Positions 1 to 7,076 of a stretch of DNA of 48,013 nucleotides are shown here, piece after piece. This stretch comes from a virus: positions 1-48,013 of the IMG/VR virus record IMGVR_UViG_3300033153_005880. One strand, given 5' to 3'. Under the pieces are notes generated by a model. The model was given only the letters and a program-made list of their open reading frames with translations, did no database searches and was not told the DNA's origin. The translations under genes and the position numbers were made by a program. How positions within the stretch are numbered: position 1 is the first letter of the stretch; each line of letters opens with the position of its first letter.

Positions 1-1
1 G

Positions 2-190
2 AATGAGAAATTATGGAAAGCTCGTAAAAGCATGAATAGAACTCAACGTAAGATGAGCGTGATTAATGCTAAAATGCGTATGATTAGAAATAATAAACTT
101 ATGTCTCCTGAAGCAAAACGAAAAGATTTAAGATTATTAAATGATATGAAAAAATCATACGCTAAACGATATGCTGGGCTTACTTATTAG
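2..190 (+). CDS. C-terminal fragment of a large virion protein (partial)
   Basis: The window opens inside a rightward reading frame that gives about 62 residues and stops at TAG 188-190. The tail is basic and helical, rich in Lys, Arg, Met and Asn, and contains MSPEAKR followed by a Leu/Lys/Asp helix and AKRYAGLTY at the end. Such helical ends built around an MSPEEKR-like turn are common at the C-terminus of very large phage virion or polyvalent proteins; this family link is from memory and is weak. The start lies outside the window. Its strand fits a late virion operon entering from the left. The next gene on the other strand overlaps its last 11 bases. Confidence 0.5.
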   Translation, partial: NEKLWKARKSMNRTQRKMSVINAKMRMIRNNKLMSPEAKRKDLRLLNDMKKSYAKRYAGLTY

Positions 191-320
191 GTTTTATTAA
201 TTCTTCTACACTAAATAATACAAATCCAAATACCACGTACATCCCGTACAATAGTAGTACGAAAGGTAGTATGGGTAACATGAATAAAAGTGTTGCCCAA
301 TTATTTGGTATTACATTCAT
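180..320 (-). CDS. small hydrophobic membrane protein, 46 aa
   Basis: This short ORF begins MNVIPNNWATLLFM and carries one long hydrophobic stretch over about residues 9-37, then a charged tail (EELIKPNK). One membrane span, or a tight helical hairpin broken by the two prolines, is likely. The start is supported by an AGGAG 9-13 bases upstream. It is the last gene of the leftward operon and overlaps the end of the rightward gene at the window edge. The function is unknown; small membrane proteins at the end of phage early operons often act on the host envelope, but nothing here shows that. Confidence 0.6.
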   Translation of the reverse strand: MNVIPNNWATLLFMLPILPFVLLLYGMYVVFGFVLFSVEELIKPNK

Positions 321-322
321 AA

Positions 323-442
323 TTAGCTACTCCTACTGTTTGCGTATAATGCGACTATGAGAAAGAATACAACTACAGTGATTACTATGTCCATTATGTT
401 AGATATTCCTATTAAATTAAAGTCCCGCTTTGTTTTACGCAT
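323..442 (-). CDS. small single-span membrane protein, 39 aa
   Basis: The ORF reads a basic N-terminus (MRKTKRDFN), then a strongly hydrophobic segment (IVITVVVFFLIVALYA), then a polar end (NSRSS). An internal ATG at 392-394 has AGGAA about ten bases upstream and would give a 23-residue protein made almost only of the membrane span; the longer start has no clear ribosome site. The stop lies two bases before the next gene's ATG (318-320), whose own ribosome site sits inside this gene, so the two are probably co-translated. Function is unknown. Confidence 0.5.
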   Translation of the reverse strand: MRKTKRDFNLIGISNIMDIVITVVVFFLIVALYANSRSS

Positions 443-518
443 TGGCAATAGACGGGCAGGTAATCACCATTTATATGCAACCAGGGGAAAAACACATAAC
501 CTGGTAGAGAGTGGTTAT

Positions 519-692
519 TTATAATAGAAATCTTTTTAATAATTTAGAACTGTAGCTACCATAATCTATAGAGCAACCCGATATACTACTAAAGAAAACA
601 TTTTCTAGTGCTAATTTATCTATTTCATGTTCTGACATTTTATCTGTATGTTCAATTTCCATTTCTATTAGTACTTTTACTTTAGTTTTCAT
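519..692 (-). CDS. hypothetical protein, 57 aa
   Basis: Unrecognised small protein starting MKTKVKVLIEMEIEHT. The ATG at 690-692 overlaps the TGA of the upstream gene (ATGA), so translational coupling decides the start; an in-frame ATG 15 bases earlier has no better ribosome site. The N-terminal half looks like a beta strand (KVKVLIEMEIE) followed by an acidic helix, resembling small phage proteins of a beta-alpha-beta type with no known role. It is part of the leftward operon downstream of the DNA polymerase. Confidence 0.6.
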   Translation of the reverse strand: MKTKVKVLIEMEIEHTDKMSEHEIDKLALENVFFSSISGCSIDYGSYSSKLLKRFLL

Positions 693-898
693 TCCATCGG
701 TCCCCATAGAGAATAGTTATTACACCCTGCAAAATATTTATAATTAGGATTGCCCATATTATCATCGGGGATTCTCCATACTTTTTCGCTATAACATTCG
801 CAATTTTCTCTGCATGAATTTTGAATAATAGGACAGAAAATATTTTTTCTATTACGTCTTGTGGATTTTACTTTCTCTTGTGCTTCGTCTTTAGTCAT
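689..898 (-). CDS. cysteine-rich small protein, 69 aa
   Basis: Residues 22-37 carry a cluster of cysteines (FCPIIQNSCRENCECYS), with one more Cys near the end (YFAGCNN). This pattern resembles small phage proteins that probably bind a zinc ion or form a knuckle; it is not a full classical zinc finger and no catalytic motif is visible. A good ribosome site (AAAGGAGCAATAAAAATG) supports the start. It sits between the diphosphohydrolase-domain gene and the 57-residue gene and overlaps the latter by ATGA. The role is unknown. Confidence 0.65.
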   Translation of the reverse strand: MTKDEAQEKVKSTRRNRKNIFCPIIQNSCRENCECYSEKVWRIPDDNMGNPNYKYFAGCNNYSLWGPME

Positions 899-900
899 TT

Positions 901-1713
901 TTATTGCTCCTTTAGCATCAACTCTAATACTGCTAATTCATTCCATGCTTTATGTGCTTGATGCAGTAATCCACTCTCGGGATCATGTGATTCACCACTG
1001 GCTTTATATAATTGATGCCGCCCACTTGCATCTGAATAACGTTTAATACCATCTTTAACCTCAACCCAACCGTTATCGGAGTATTTATTAGCACCCATTG
1101 TTCCTACTTTCGCTACTTCCAGTAAGGCCAAAGCAAATGCGTCCAATACAAGACTAACACGAGGTTTACCATGATCTAATTTAGCACCTGGTTCATGCTG
1201 ATCTATCGGACCAAAGGTTAATGCTTCGTGTGAATCACCCGTTATTTTATCCAGACATTCCTTACTAAATTTACAAGATTCACAGTCATTTTCAGCGTAT
1301 TCTTGAACAGAAGGTTTTGATTTAAAGCAATGGGGAACTTGCATTGGGGTAAATTCTGGTTCAACAATTTCCTCTGTTTCCATTACTTGATAATGAGTGA
1401 TATCACCCAAATTACCTATAATATTCCAACCATATTCTTCTGCGGGTTTAATAGAAATATCACGAAGTTCACTATTTACTGTCCAAATTCTAACATTCAC
1501 CCCGTTAGAAATAGGCTGTCCTGTTCCATCATAACGTGTTCGCTCACCTTGTACGATTTTACACTTTATCCAACATGAATCTGTTTCACAATAAGAATAA
1601 GTAGAAGATTCACCTTGGTAATTATTGAAAGCAGCTACATGTTTTGCTGTTTGTGGTTCATTACTAAATTCACATTTAAGTCCTACCATTCGTTTATCTG
1701 ACCAATCTATCAT
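901..1713 (-). CDS. two-part protein with C-terminal dGTP-diphosphohydrolase-like (DUF5664) domain
   Basis: The last about 95 residues match the family first called DUF5664 and now described as a dATP/dGTP diphosphohydrolase N-terminal domain: GAKLDHGKPRVSLV, then an ALLEVAKVGTMGANKYSDNGW stretch, RYSDASGRHQLY, and HQAHKAWNELAVLELML. Members are thought to act on purine deoxynucleotides in phage nucleotide metabolism. The first about 175 residues are a separate unknown region with strands and a cysteine cluster (C-x2-C-x4-C). No PurZ-like gene is seen, so this does not imply modified adenine. The start has AAGGAGCAATGAT upstream and overlaps the preceding gene. The domain call is good; the substrate is inferred from the family. 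Confidence 0.75.
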   Translation of the reverse strand: MIDWSDKRMVGLKCEFSNEPQTAKHVAAFNNYQGESSTYSYCETDSCWIKCKIVQGERTRYDGTGQPISNGVNVRIWTVNSELRDISIKPAEEYGWNIIGNLGDITHYQVMETEEIVEPEFTPMQVPHCFKSKPSVQEYAENDCESCKFSKECLDKITGDSHEALTFGPIDQHEPGAKLDHGKPRVSLVLDAFALALLEVAKVGTMGANKYSDNGWVEVKDGIKRYSDASGRHQLYKASGESHDPESGLLHQAHKAWNELAVLELMLKEQ

Positions 1714-1961
1714 ATCATTGCTCCTTCATTGATTGTTTGAGGCTGCACTTGTACAGAAAATAAATTTTGAGACTCTTCTGTACAGTTAAAAATTAAATCC
1801 TCATATAGTTCTGTATCGTATTCTTTCCATGTTGAATATTCTTTTTTCCAGTACTCAGAAACTTCAACTGCTATCCTTAAAGCGTCATTTTCGTTTAAGC
1901 ATACCCAGTATTTATCATCAACATGTTTCTCAGTTCTAATTACTATAAATCCGCTAGACAT
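1710..1961 (-). CDS. hypothetical protein, 83 aa
   Basis: Unrecognised. It begins MSSGFIVIRTEKHVDDKYWVCLNENDALRIA; the early part reads as beta strands followed by an amphipathic helix, and the protein is acidic overall. The ribosome site GAGGAAAATAAAAATG supports the start, and the gene ends inside the ribosome-site region of the diphosphohydrolase-domain gene with an ATGA overlap, so the pair is probably coupled. No motif gives a function. Confidence 0.65.
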   Translation of the reverse strand: MSSGFIVIRTEKHVDDKYWVCLNENDALRIAVEVSEYWKKEYSTWKEYDTELYEDLIFNCTEESQNLFSVQVQPQTINEGAMI

Positions 1962-1987
1962 TTTTATTTTCCTCTTTTATTAATACC

Positions 1988-2365
1988 TCAAATTGTTGTT
2001 AAAATGTTAAACTTCATTAGATCTTCTACTTGCTGTTTTAAATCTGCAATTTCTTTTAACATATCTTGATTTAAATCATTAATTATATCTTCTCTGTGAT
2101 TTGCTAATATTGCCTGCCTAATTTCTTTAAAGTCAGATGCACTTTGAATTTTCTTATTATTGTAATTTTTAAATCCATCCATTAAGTCATTTCTAAAGTT
2201 AGTCCAGCTATCACTTTCAATATAAGGTAATATATCGCAATAAAGATTACCTATAGCTTCATCTGCTGCAACTATTAATTGTTTTTTGAAGTTATTGATT
2301 AGTTCTTGCGCTTCATTAGCTGCTTCCTTGCTTAATTCTGGAAATAGCGGAAATTCATTTTCCAT
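1988..2365 (-). CDS. hypothetical helical protein, 125 aa
   Basis: Acidic, mostly helical protein (MENEFPLFPELSKEAANEAQELINNFKKQLI) that ends in a coiled-coil-like helix (EIADLKQQVEDLMKFN). I do not recognise a family. The start has AGAGGAGCAATGAT directly upstream, which also covers the end of the previous gene. It belongs to the run of small leftward genes downstream of the DNA polymerase. No catalytic residues are apparent. Confidence 0.65.
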   Translation of the reverse strand: MENEFPLFPELSKEAANEAQELINNFKKQLIVAADEAIGNLYCDILPYIESDSWTNFRNDLMDGFKNYNNKKIQSASDFKEIRQAILANHREDIINDLNQDMLKEIADLKQQVEDLMKFNILTTI

Positions 2366-2366
2366 A

Positions 2367-2633
2367 TCATTGCTCCTCTGGTTCTAAATCTGAATCAATC
2401 TGCATATATAACAGCTCTTCAACCTTACTGTAAAATTTAGGGTTATCTTCTAATAACCAGGCTAAAAACTCCACATCTTCATTATCATCTGAGATTTCAA
2501 ATTCAATCTCTGGTCCCTCTGCAGGGAAACAATCTTCAGGGAGTGCATTTAGTTTTGCTGGAGTATAAGGTGTATAGCTGGTTACTTCTATTTCCAGCTC
2601 TCTATCTAGTATGGTTATTTTGTGAGTGCTCAT
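2367..2633 (-). CDS. hypothetical acidic protein, 88 aa
   Basis: Very acidic small protein that starts with a beta strand region (KITILDRELEIEVTSY), then a Pro-rich turn (YTPYTPAKLNALPEDCFPAEGPEIEFEI), then Asp/Glu-rich sequence and a final helix. The acidic character is shared by many phage-encoded inhibitors and DNA mimics, but that is only a possibility. Start supported by GGTAGGAGAGTGATATG. It is tightly packed between the 125-aa gene and the DUF7220-like membrane gene. Confidence 0.65.
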   Translation of the reverse strand: MSTHKITILDRELEIEVTSYTPYTPAKLNALPEDCFPAEGPEIEFEISDDNEDVEFLAWLLEDNPKFYSKVEELLYMQIDSDLEPEEQ

Positions 2634-2634
2634 A

Positions 2635-2871
2635 TCACTCTCCTACCATTAATTGTGCTGCGCGATGTAACCTGGCATTAAACCACCGTCTGATAATATA
2701 ACTTCTCACCAGGCTCACCAGGGTAAACCATGCACCTATCCATAAATTGGTATTCAGTGAGATATGGATATCGAATTGAGGAAATATAATTAACTGACTG
2801 GCAATAGCTACACTGTAACCGATTAATATATTCATTAAGGACTCTATTAAACTACCTAGTTTTGATTGCAT
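2635..2871 (-). CDS. DUF7220-like membrane protein, 78 aa
   Basis: Starts MQSKLGSLIESLMNILIGYSVAIASQ and has two hydrophobic segments, about residues 12-33 and 42-59, separated by a polar loop, then a basic tail with RSYIIRRWFNARLH. This matches a widespread phage and prophage family of two-span membrane proteins (DUF7220) as I recall its signature, including the N-terminal MQSK and the SLVRSY-RRxFN end. The ATG at 2871 is preferred because GGAGG lies eight bases upstream; an ATG three codons earlier abuts that site. The family function is unknown. Confidence 0.7.
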   Translation of the reverse strand: MQSKLGSLIESLMNILIGYSVAIASQLIIFPQFDIHISLNTNLWIGAWFTLVSLVRSYIIRRWFNARLHRAAQLMVGE

Positions 2872-2876
2872 TTTAT

Positions 2877-4940
2877 TCATCCTCCTATTATTAATTGCTT
2901 GGCTTTATTAATGTAATATTGCTTATCTAAATTATTCCAGTTAAAATCTTTTATATCATTACAGACAGTAACCAATTCATTAGCATTAATGCCTGTTTCC
3001 GTATTATCTTCGTGTTTTGATTTATTTTTCGTGTGTATTCTTGGGTCCCATATATCCTGCCCTATTTCATTCATAATTTCATTGAAATAATCATCTGTTA
3101 ATTTATTGGCTCGTTTATAATTCCCTACGATATGCTTTTCATTCAAGGGCGCAATTTTAACTAATGATGCGCCTGTTTTAGATATAAAATATCGGGTAAT
3201 TTTTTGTTGCTTAATGTCTACGTTAAAATCTTTATATCTTAAAACTAATTTATTACTATAGGGAACCTTACCCCTAATACAAAAATCATAAGGATCATTA
3301 CTTTCATTAATAGTTTGCTCAATAGGTATTCCTTCTACCATTTGTGCTACAGCCGCTTTGGGTATGATGAGGGCTGATGCATCTTTGTGGGGTTCTAAAT
3401 CAAGCAAGTAATCTTTCTTTAATTTTAAATCGCCACTTTCATATTGAGCAATATAGGAATTAACATTCGGAATCCAAAGTTTTTTATATTGAGCAAGTTC
3501 CATTATTAAACCTGTTTTATTTTCCCACCATTTAACAACTTGTTTGATATGCTGGTTATAAATTTTAGGTACTCGAATGGTGAATCCATCGGTATTGGAT
3601 TGAATCATAGTTAAGTTTGGGATCTTAAACATCTGTTCCATCAGCATACATAATGCCAGTTGGCCCATTAATGTGGTGGATAACATAGCTTTTAAATCAT
3701 ATAGATAACTGTATTCGTTGCCGAAATTACCAAATGATCCATTGGCTGCAATTTTAAGAGCGGCTCCTTTAGTGGTTTTTTTACCCACTCTCATTCGTTC
3801 GTCAACTAATTCTTTAAAATTAGGGCTGAATGTCGAAGTAAGATGTTTAGGAAAAATATTATTAGCGATAATATTTGACGGATAATATGCTTGGACATCC
3901 CAGTCCTGAATTTCATATTCATTATCTTCTTCATATACTCCAGGTGAACAACTGTGAATACCGCCCGCTCCGAATGCAAATTCATGACCATCAATAGTAG
4001 CTGTAAAATCTTTAAATAATGCTTTTACATTAGTTCCTATCAATGTTGTTTCTTTAAATCGTTTCAATACTTCATTAAATTCTGGTCGTTCAAATACGAT
4101 ACTATCTGATATACAATCTTTCAGTTCAACTTGATCTCTAAATGTTTTGCATCCTTTAGTCGTAATACCTGCTTCGTTCAACCGCATTTCAAAGATGACT
4201 GAACCTATTTTAGAATCAGACATGTTCACCATATTTTTACCATACATAGTCGACATTTCATCTCTGAACGCTATTTGCTCTAAGCATAATGCGTAGAATA
4301 AACCTGTAGCAAGTATGTCATGCCAGTTGTAGGATATTAAATTATTCATTTCTAAATCAGTTAACCAAGTTCCCGGTTCATAAGGTAAATCTTGAATACT
4401 CTCCATTTTCATATAAAATTCAAGAGCCTTAAGACTGGTGGAACGGGCTTTATTATCATAATGATTCAATTTAAATAAATCGACTTGCTCTACCAGCATT
4501 TGATTATCGTAAATAATATGTGAGTAACTACCCCTTGGACTATTAATAATACTCATTGCTTTGTTGTAAATGACATCTACTGTAATTAATGAACCTGTAT
4601 CTACAATATAATGTAGGACAGGGTAATCAAAATTAACATTATTAAATCCTATCATTCGCGCGGAGGCATTTTTAAGCTGATATAAAAATTGAATTAACTT
4701 TAATGCTTCATTTTTACGAGTGGATACTTCAAACATCCATTTGGTATCAGTACAAGGATGATATACAGCACATGTAAAAATATTACAATACGTTTCTATA
4801 TCATAAATATAAGAGTTAAATGGTAATTGTGCTAAACCACCAAGTAATGTTTGTGAACCGCCACATGACGGACATTTATCAAGCTTCCCATCATAGTAAG
4901 TACCGCATCCATGTTCTGTATCACATTGGACGATTAACAT
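2877..4940 (-). CDS. family B DNA polymerase with 3'-5' exonuclease
   Basis: The replicative polymerase candidate, 687 residues. In order: an N-terminal zinc ribbon (C-x5-C, then CPSCGG), Exo I YDIETY, Exo II as GFNNVNFDYP, Exo III YNWHD, polymerase motif A DVQAYYPSNI, motif B KIAANGSFGNFG and motif C SNTDGF. All three exonuclease motifs look complete. Motif C has Asn where most family B enzymes have the first Asp of DTD. It lies in a leftward operon with DUF2815 and DUF2800 genes, next to a divergent helicase/VapE operon, a module that more often carries a family A polymerase. The start has AAGGTGAACAATAAATG. Protein priming is not indicated. Confidence 0.92.
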   Translation of the reverse strand: MLIVQCDTEHGCGTYYDGKLDKCPSCGGSQTLLGGLAQLPFNSYIYDIETYCNIFTCAVYHPCTDTKWMFEVSTRKNEALKLIQFLYQLKNASARMIGFNNVNFDYPVLHYIVDTGSLITVDVIYNKAMSIINSPRGSYSHIIYDNQMLVEQVDLFKLNHYDNKARSTSLKALEFYMKMESIQDLPYEPGTWLTDLEMNNLISYNWHDILATGLFYALCLEQIAFRDEMSTMYGKNMVNMSDSKIGSVIFEMRLNEAGITTKGCKTFRDQVELKDCISDSIVFERPEFNEVLKRFKETTLIGTNVKALFKDFTATIDGHEFAFGAGGIHSCSPGVYEEDNEYEIQDWDVQAYYPSNIIANNIFPKHLTSTFSPNFKELVDERMRVGKKTTKGAALKIAANGSFGNFGNEYSYLYDLKAMLSTTLMGQLALCMLMEQMFKIPNLTMIQSNTDGFTIRVPKIYNQHIKQVVKWWENKTGLIMELAQYKKLWIPNVNSYIAQYESGDLKLKKDYLLDLEPHKDASALIIPKAAVAQMVEGIPIEQTINESNDPYDFCIRGKVPYSNKLVLRYKDFNVDIKQQKITRYFISKTGASLVKIAPLNEKHIVGNYKRANKLTDDYFNEIMNEIGQDIWDPRIHTKNKSKHEDNTETGINANELVTVCNDIKDFNWNNLDKQYYINKAKQLIIGG

Positions 4941-5129
4941 TTATTGTTCACCTTCTAAATTTACAAACCATTTTTTTGGAAAACTATGCCAGCCGAACGC
5001 CTCATATAGATTTACGTCATCAAACTGTGCTATGAAATTTTCTGGCTTATCAGGATCTTGTTGAAGGAGAGCGCTTTTGGATTGTAAATGTTGATCGGGC
5101 GCGTCTTCAATGTATGTACCGTGTAACAT
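4941..5129 (-). CDS. hypothetical protein, 62 aa
   Basis: Unrecognised acidic small protein, MLHGTYIEDAPDQHLQSKSA onward, with an aromatic C-terminal part (EAFGWHSFPKKWFVNLEGEQ). The ATG at 5127-5129 overlaps the TAA stop of the preceding gene (TAATG) and has GAGGTAAG upstream, so it is preferred over an in-frame TTG two codons earlier. It lies immediately upstream of the DNA polymerase gene and is presumably co-translated with it. Confidence 0.6.
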   Translation of the reverse strand: MLHGTYIEDAPDQHLQSKSALLQQDPDKPENFIAQFDDVNLYEAFGWHSFPKKWFVNLEGEQ

Positions 5130-5275
5130 TACCAACTTACCTCAACGATGATAGTTTTAGGTGGTTCTTTTGGTAATTCATTATGTTGTATATAAAGACT
5201 AGGAATTGCCGTACTTGATGCCTCATACACATGGGTATTTTTAGTTGATTTTTTCAACGTCATATTTATTTTCAT
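5129..5275 (-). CDS. small conserved-type phage protein, 48 aa
   Basis: Begins MKINMTLKKSTKNTHVYEAS and ends PPKTIIVEVSW. This is the pattern of a small phage protein often found beside replication genes: a Lys/Thr-rich strand, a T-K-N-T motif, an LYIQ strand and a final KTIIVEV strand. It looks like a small all-beta fold, and I know no function for it. The start has AAGGAGAAGTAAATT upstream, overlapping the end of the preceding zinc-ribbon gene; the stop overlaps the next ATG. It is shorter than many gene-calling cut-offs. Confidence 0.65.
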   Translation of the reverse strand: MKINMTLKKSTKNTHVYEASSTAIPSLYIQHNELPKEPPKTIIVEVSW

Positions 5276-5278
5276 AAT

Positions 5279-5584
5279 TTACTTCTCCTTAAACAATGAT
5301 TTAAAATAATCATCTTCTAAAATATTTAATGTATTTACGCAAACTTCAAATGAATCAGCTATAGCAGAGCATACTAAACAATTTTTAGCTTCCTCTATTT
5401 GGTTTCTCATAAACTTAATTTCATCATCTTTTCGGTTTTCTGAAATAATACCATTATCGGATATACGCATTGTCACTCTAGTATTACATTTATGACATAA
5501 TGGTAAATATAACGGTGGTTCTTTAGGATTTACAATATCATCTGCACCAATAGCACCGCATTTAGGACATGTAAATTGTGTCAT
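5279..5584 (-). CDS. zinc-ribbon protein, 101 aa
   Basis: Starts MTQFTCPKCGAIGADDIV and has a second pair PLCHKCN at about residues 30-34, giving a CPxC-x23-24-CxxC zinc ribbon in the first 35 residues. The rest is helical (RNQIEEAKNCLVCSAIADSFEVCVNTLNILEDDYF) with extra cysteines. Related single-ribbon proteins are common among phage early genes and may bind nucleic acid. It lies between the tRNA-like element and the polymerase genes. A purine-rich ribosome site with AAGGATAAAATAAA precedes the ATG. Confidence 0.7.
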   Translation of the reverse strand: MTQFTCPKCGAIGADDIVNPKEPPLYLPLCHKCNTRVTMRISDNGIISENRKDDEIKFMRNQIEEAKNCLVCSAIADSFEVCVNTLNILEDDYFKSLFKEK

Positions 5585-5615
5585 TTTATTTTATCCTTTT
5601 TTTTTTTAATTGATA

Positions 5616-5996
5616 TTATGGTCTGTTGTCACACCCGCAATTTAAACACTCACCGCTCCAATATTGAACCTCACTCATAAACCGACCACATTTATAACAT
5701 TTATACGTTGTTTTTTTATATGGTTCTGGTTTAATTAATTTAATTCCCGTATCTTGCAATGCTGTTTCAATATCAACGTACTGCATATCAACAGCGGGAC
5801 GCGTTCTTGCATCAATGTAATCTTTAGGCCAAGGAATATCTGTTTCCCTGCATTTATGCTGTGATACTGCATCTTCTTTACTATAAATATGTGCTTTACT
5901 TAAGTCGGTTGTATATCCTTTGCCATCTTTAGCCCAAAATAAAATATCATTTCCAACATATGATCTGTTATCTTGTAAGTAATATTGATTATTCAT
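5616..5996 (-). CDS. hypothetical protein with C-terminal zinc ribbon, 126 aa
   Basis: From MNNQYYLQDNRSYVGNDI the N-terminal half resembles a small beta domain found in phage proteins (YYLQDNRSYVGNDILFWAKD, then TTDLSKAHIYSKEDA), which often precedes a nucleic-acid or zinc module. The C-terminus carries YKCYKCGRFM and CLNCGC, a four-cysteine ribbon. The open frame continues 36 codons upstream, but those codons run through the tRNA-like element, so the ATG at 5994-5996 is chosen. No good ribosome site precedes it, which is unusual here and may mean that translation depends on processing of the upstream RNA. Confidence 0.65.
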   Translation of the reverse strand: MNNQYYLQDNRSYVGNDILFWAKDGKGYTTDLSKAHIYSKEDAVSQHKCRETDIPWPKDYIDARTRPAVDMQYVDIETALQDTGIKLIKPEPYKKTTYKCYKCGRFMSEVQYWSGECLNCGCDNRP

Positions 5997-6023
5997 TTTA
6001 TTTAGTTCACGAATTAATATTAG

Positions 6024-6117
6024 TGAGAAGATGTGGAATCGAACCACATAACATCGGTATCCCGAATCATCCAGATCTGCCCAAGGAATCGAACCTCGCT
6101 TCAATCCATGCTTCTCA
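6024..6117 (-). ncRNA. tRNA-like RNA element with two T-arm-like hairpins
   Basis: Read on the minus strand, a 7-bp acceptor-like stem (TGAGAAG / CTTCTCA) closes 94 nt. Inside are two T-arm-like hairpins, each with the loop TTCGATT: CGAGG/CCTTG at 6082-6098 and a perfect TGTGG/CCACA at 6032-6048. Before the second there is a 4-bp hairpin, TCGG-GATA-CCGA (6054-6065), placed like the variable arm of a long-arm tRNA. I cannot find a normal anticodon arm or a GG-containing D-loop, and the 3' end is CTA, not CCA. It could be a degenerate tRNA or a dedicated tRNA mimic. It lies between a terminator and the next leftward gene. Confidence 0.55.
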
Positions 6118-6122
6118 AAATT

Positions 6123-6148
6123 AAAAAAAAGGACGCATTACACGTCCT
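6123..6148 (-). terminator. intrinsic terminator after the DUF2815 gene
   Basis: On the minus strand AGGACG and CGTCCT pair around a 7-nt loop and are followed by a run of seven or more T, the form of a Rho-independent terminator. It lies 11 bases past the stop of the ssDNA-binding protein gene and just before the tRNA-like element, so it should reduce transcription entering the polymerase part of the operon. Confidence 0.85.
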
Positions 6149-6158
6149 AAGTTACATG

Positions 6159-7019
6159 TTAAGCGACAGGTGTTAAGTTTGCTAAGTGAGCTTCTGTCCA
6201 ACCCGGCATAGCTAATAATTGCGTTTTAGATAAACGTTGACCCTGAACACTGTAGTAAACCTCCGCATCTACGGGAACCACAGCCGCAGTAGTGACAGGA
6301 AGTATAGGTGCAGCAGGTGTTACCATATCAGTAGCGGGAACCACAGGTGCTACTCCTGGTGCTACTCCTGGTGCGCCAGTAACTGCCATTGTAGGAGCTA
6401 CCGGAGCAACGCCGCCTGCGCCTAAACCTAATGTGGTAGTATCAACACTTCCTGAGATTACATCATCGTATTCAGATAATGCGATTGCTTGTGGATTTAG
6501 ATAAACACCTGGATTTGCATTGTGATTATTAGCCGCACAGGTACTTACTACTTGAACCCAATATCCGCGTTTAATAGCGTCAGGTTGAGTTAATTCTTCC
6601 TTACCGTCCCAACTACACATTTTAGGTTGAAATCCATTTTTAAACGATATAACCCAATTACCTTGATGGTTTGGTAAATCACAAGGACGTTTACCTTTTA
6701 AATTCGGAACAGCACTATCACCATCTGTCACTTTCCAAGCAAACGGTCTACCAGCAAAAGGCATTTTAGTTGCAGGATCAAATGCAGAAGGTGCGCCGGT
6801 AATTGCTATATTATAAATAGCTGTTCCCCAAGGTTCTTGCAACCAATCAACACCTGGTGTTTTAGGAATGGCTACACCAATAAAAAAACTTTGAGTAGGC
6901 AGTCCTGTTTTTTTATCAATTAAAGGATTACCATCATAATCTTTAGTATTGGGTTCTGTGATACTTCCTGAGATAAATCTACCCTTTGGAAATATTATTT
7001 GTTTTGCTTCATTTGACAT
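6159..7019 (-). CDS. DUF2815 family single-stranded DNA-binding protein
   Basis: 286 residues. The N-terminal about 195 residues fit the DUF2815 family (KGRFISGSITEPNTKDYDGNPLIDKKTG, PWGTAIYNIA, FAWKVTDGDS, GYWVQVVSTCAANN, NPGVYLNPQAIAL), OB-fold-like proteins thought to coat ssDNA during phage replication. A Pro/Ala/Val-rich linker follows (residues about 205-250), then a C-terminal piece YYSVQGQRLSKTQLLAMPGW that looks like a separate small binding module. Start: CGGAGAATAAATTATG. It sits directly downstream of the DUF2800 gene, the usual neighbour of this family, and is followed by an intrinsic terminator. Confidence 0.88.
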   Translation of the reverse strand: MSNEAKQIIFPKGRFISGSITEPNTKDYDGNPLIDKKTGLPTQSFFIGVAIPKTPGVDWLQEPWGTAIYNIAITGAPSAFDPATKMPFAGRPFAWKVTDGDSAVPNLKGKRPCDLPNHQGNWVISFKNGFQPKMCSWDGKEELTQPDAIKRGYWVQVVSTCAANNHNANPGVYLNPQAIALSEYDDVISGSVDTTTLGLGAGGVAPVAPTMAVTGAPGVAPGVAPVVPATDMVTPAAPILPVTTAAVVPVDAEVYYSVQGQRLSKTQLLAMPGWTEAHLANLTPVA

Positions 7020-7076
7020 AATTTATTCTCCGTTATTATTAAATCATTGTTATTAAAATTATCACAATCATGTGAC

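Noticed and set aside
480-505. Terminator at ACCAGG/CCTGGT
   Set aside because: A 6-bp inverted repeat with a 14-nt loop but without a T run on either strand; too weak to call.
901-1713. Evidence for a 2-aminoadenine (Z) genome from the dGTP-diphosphohydrolase-like domain
   Set aside because: No PurZ-like synthetase or DpoZ-type polymerase is visible, and this domain is common in phages with normal DNA.
5997-6104. 36-codon upstream extension of the zinc-ribbon gene (start at 6104)
   Set aside because: The extension runs through the T-arm-like hairpins of the tRNA-like element, so its codons reflect RNA structure; the ATG at 5994-5996 is preferred.
6237-6504. Plus-strand ORFs antisense to the DUF2815 gene
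   Set aside because: They mirror the Pro/Ala/Val-rich linker of the real gene; no ribosome site and no protein-like domain.
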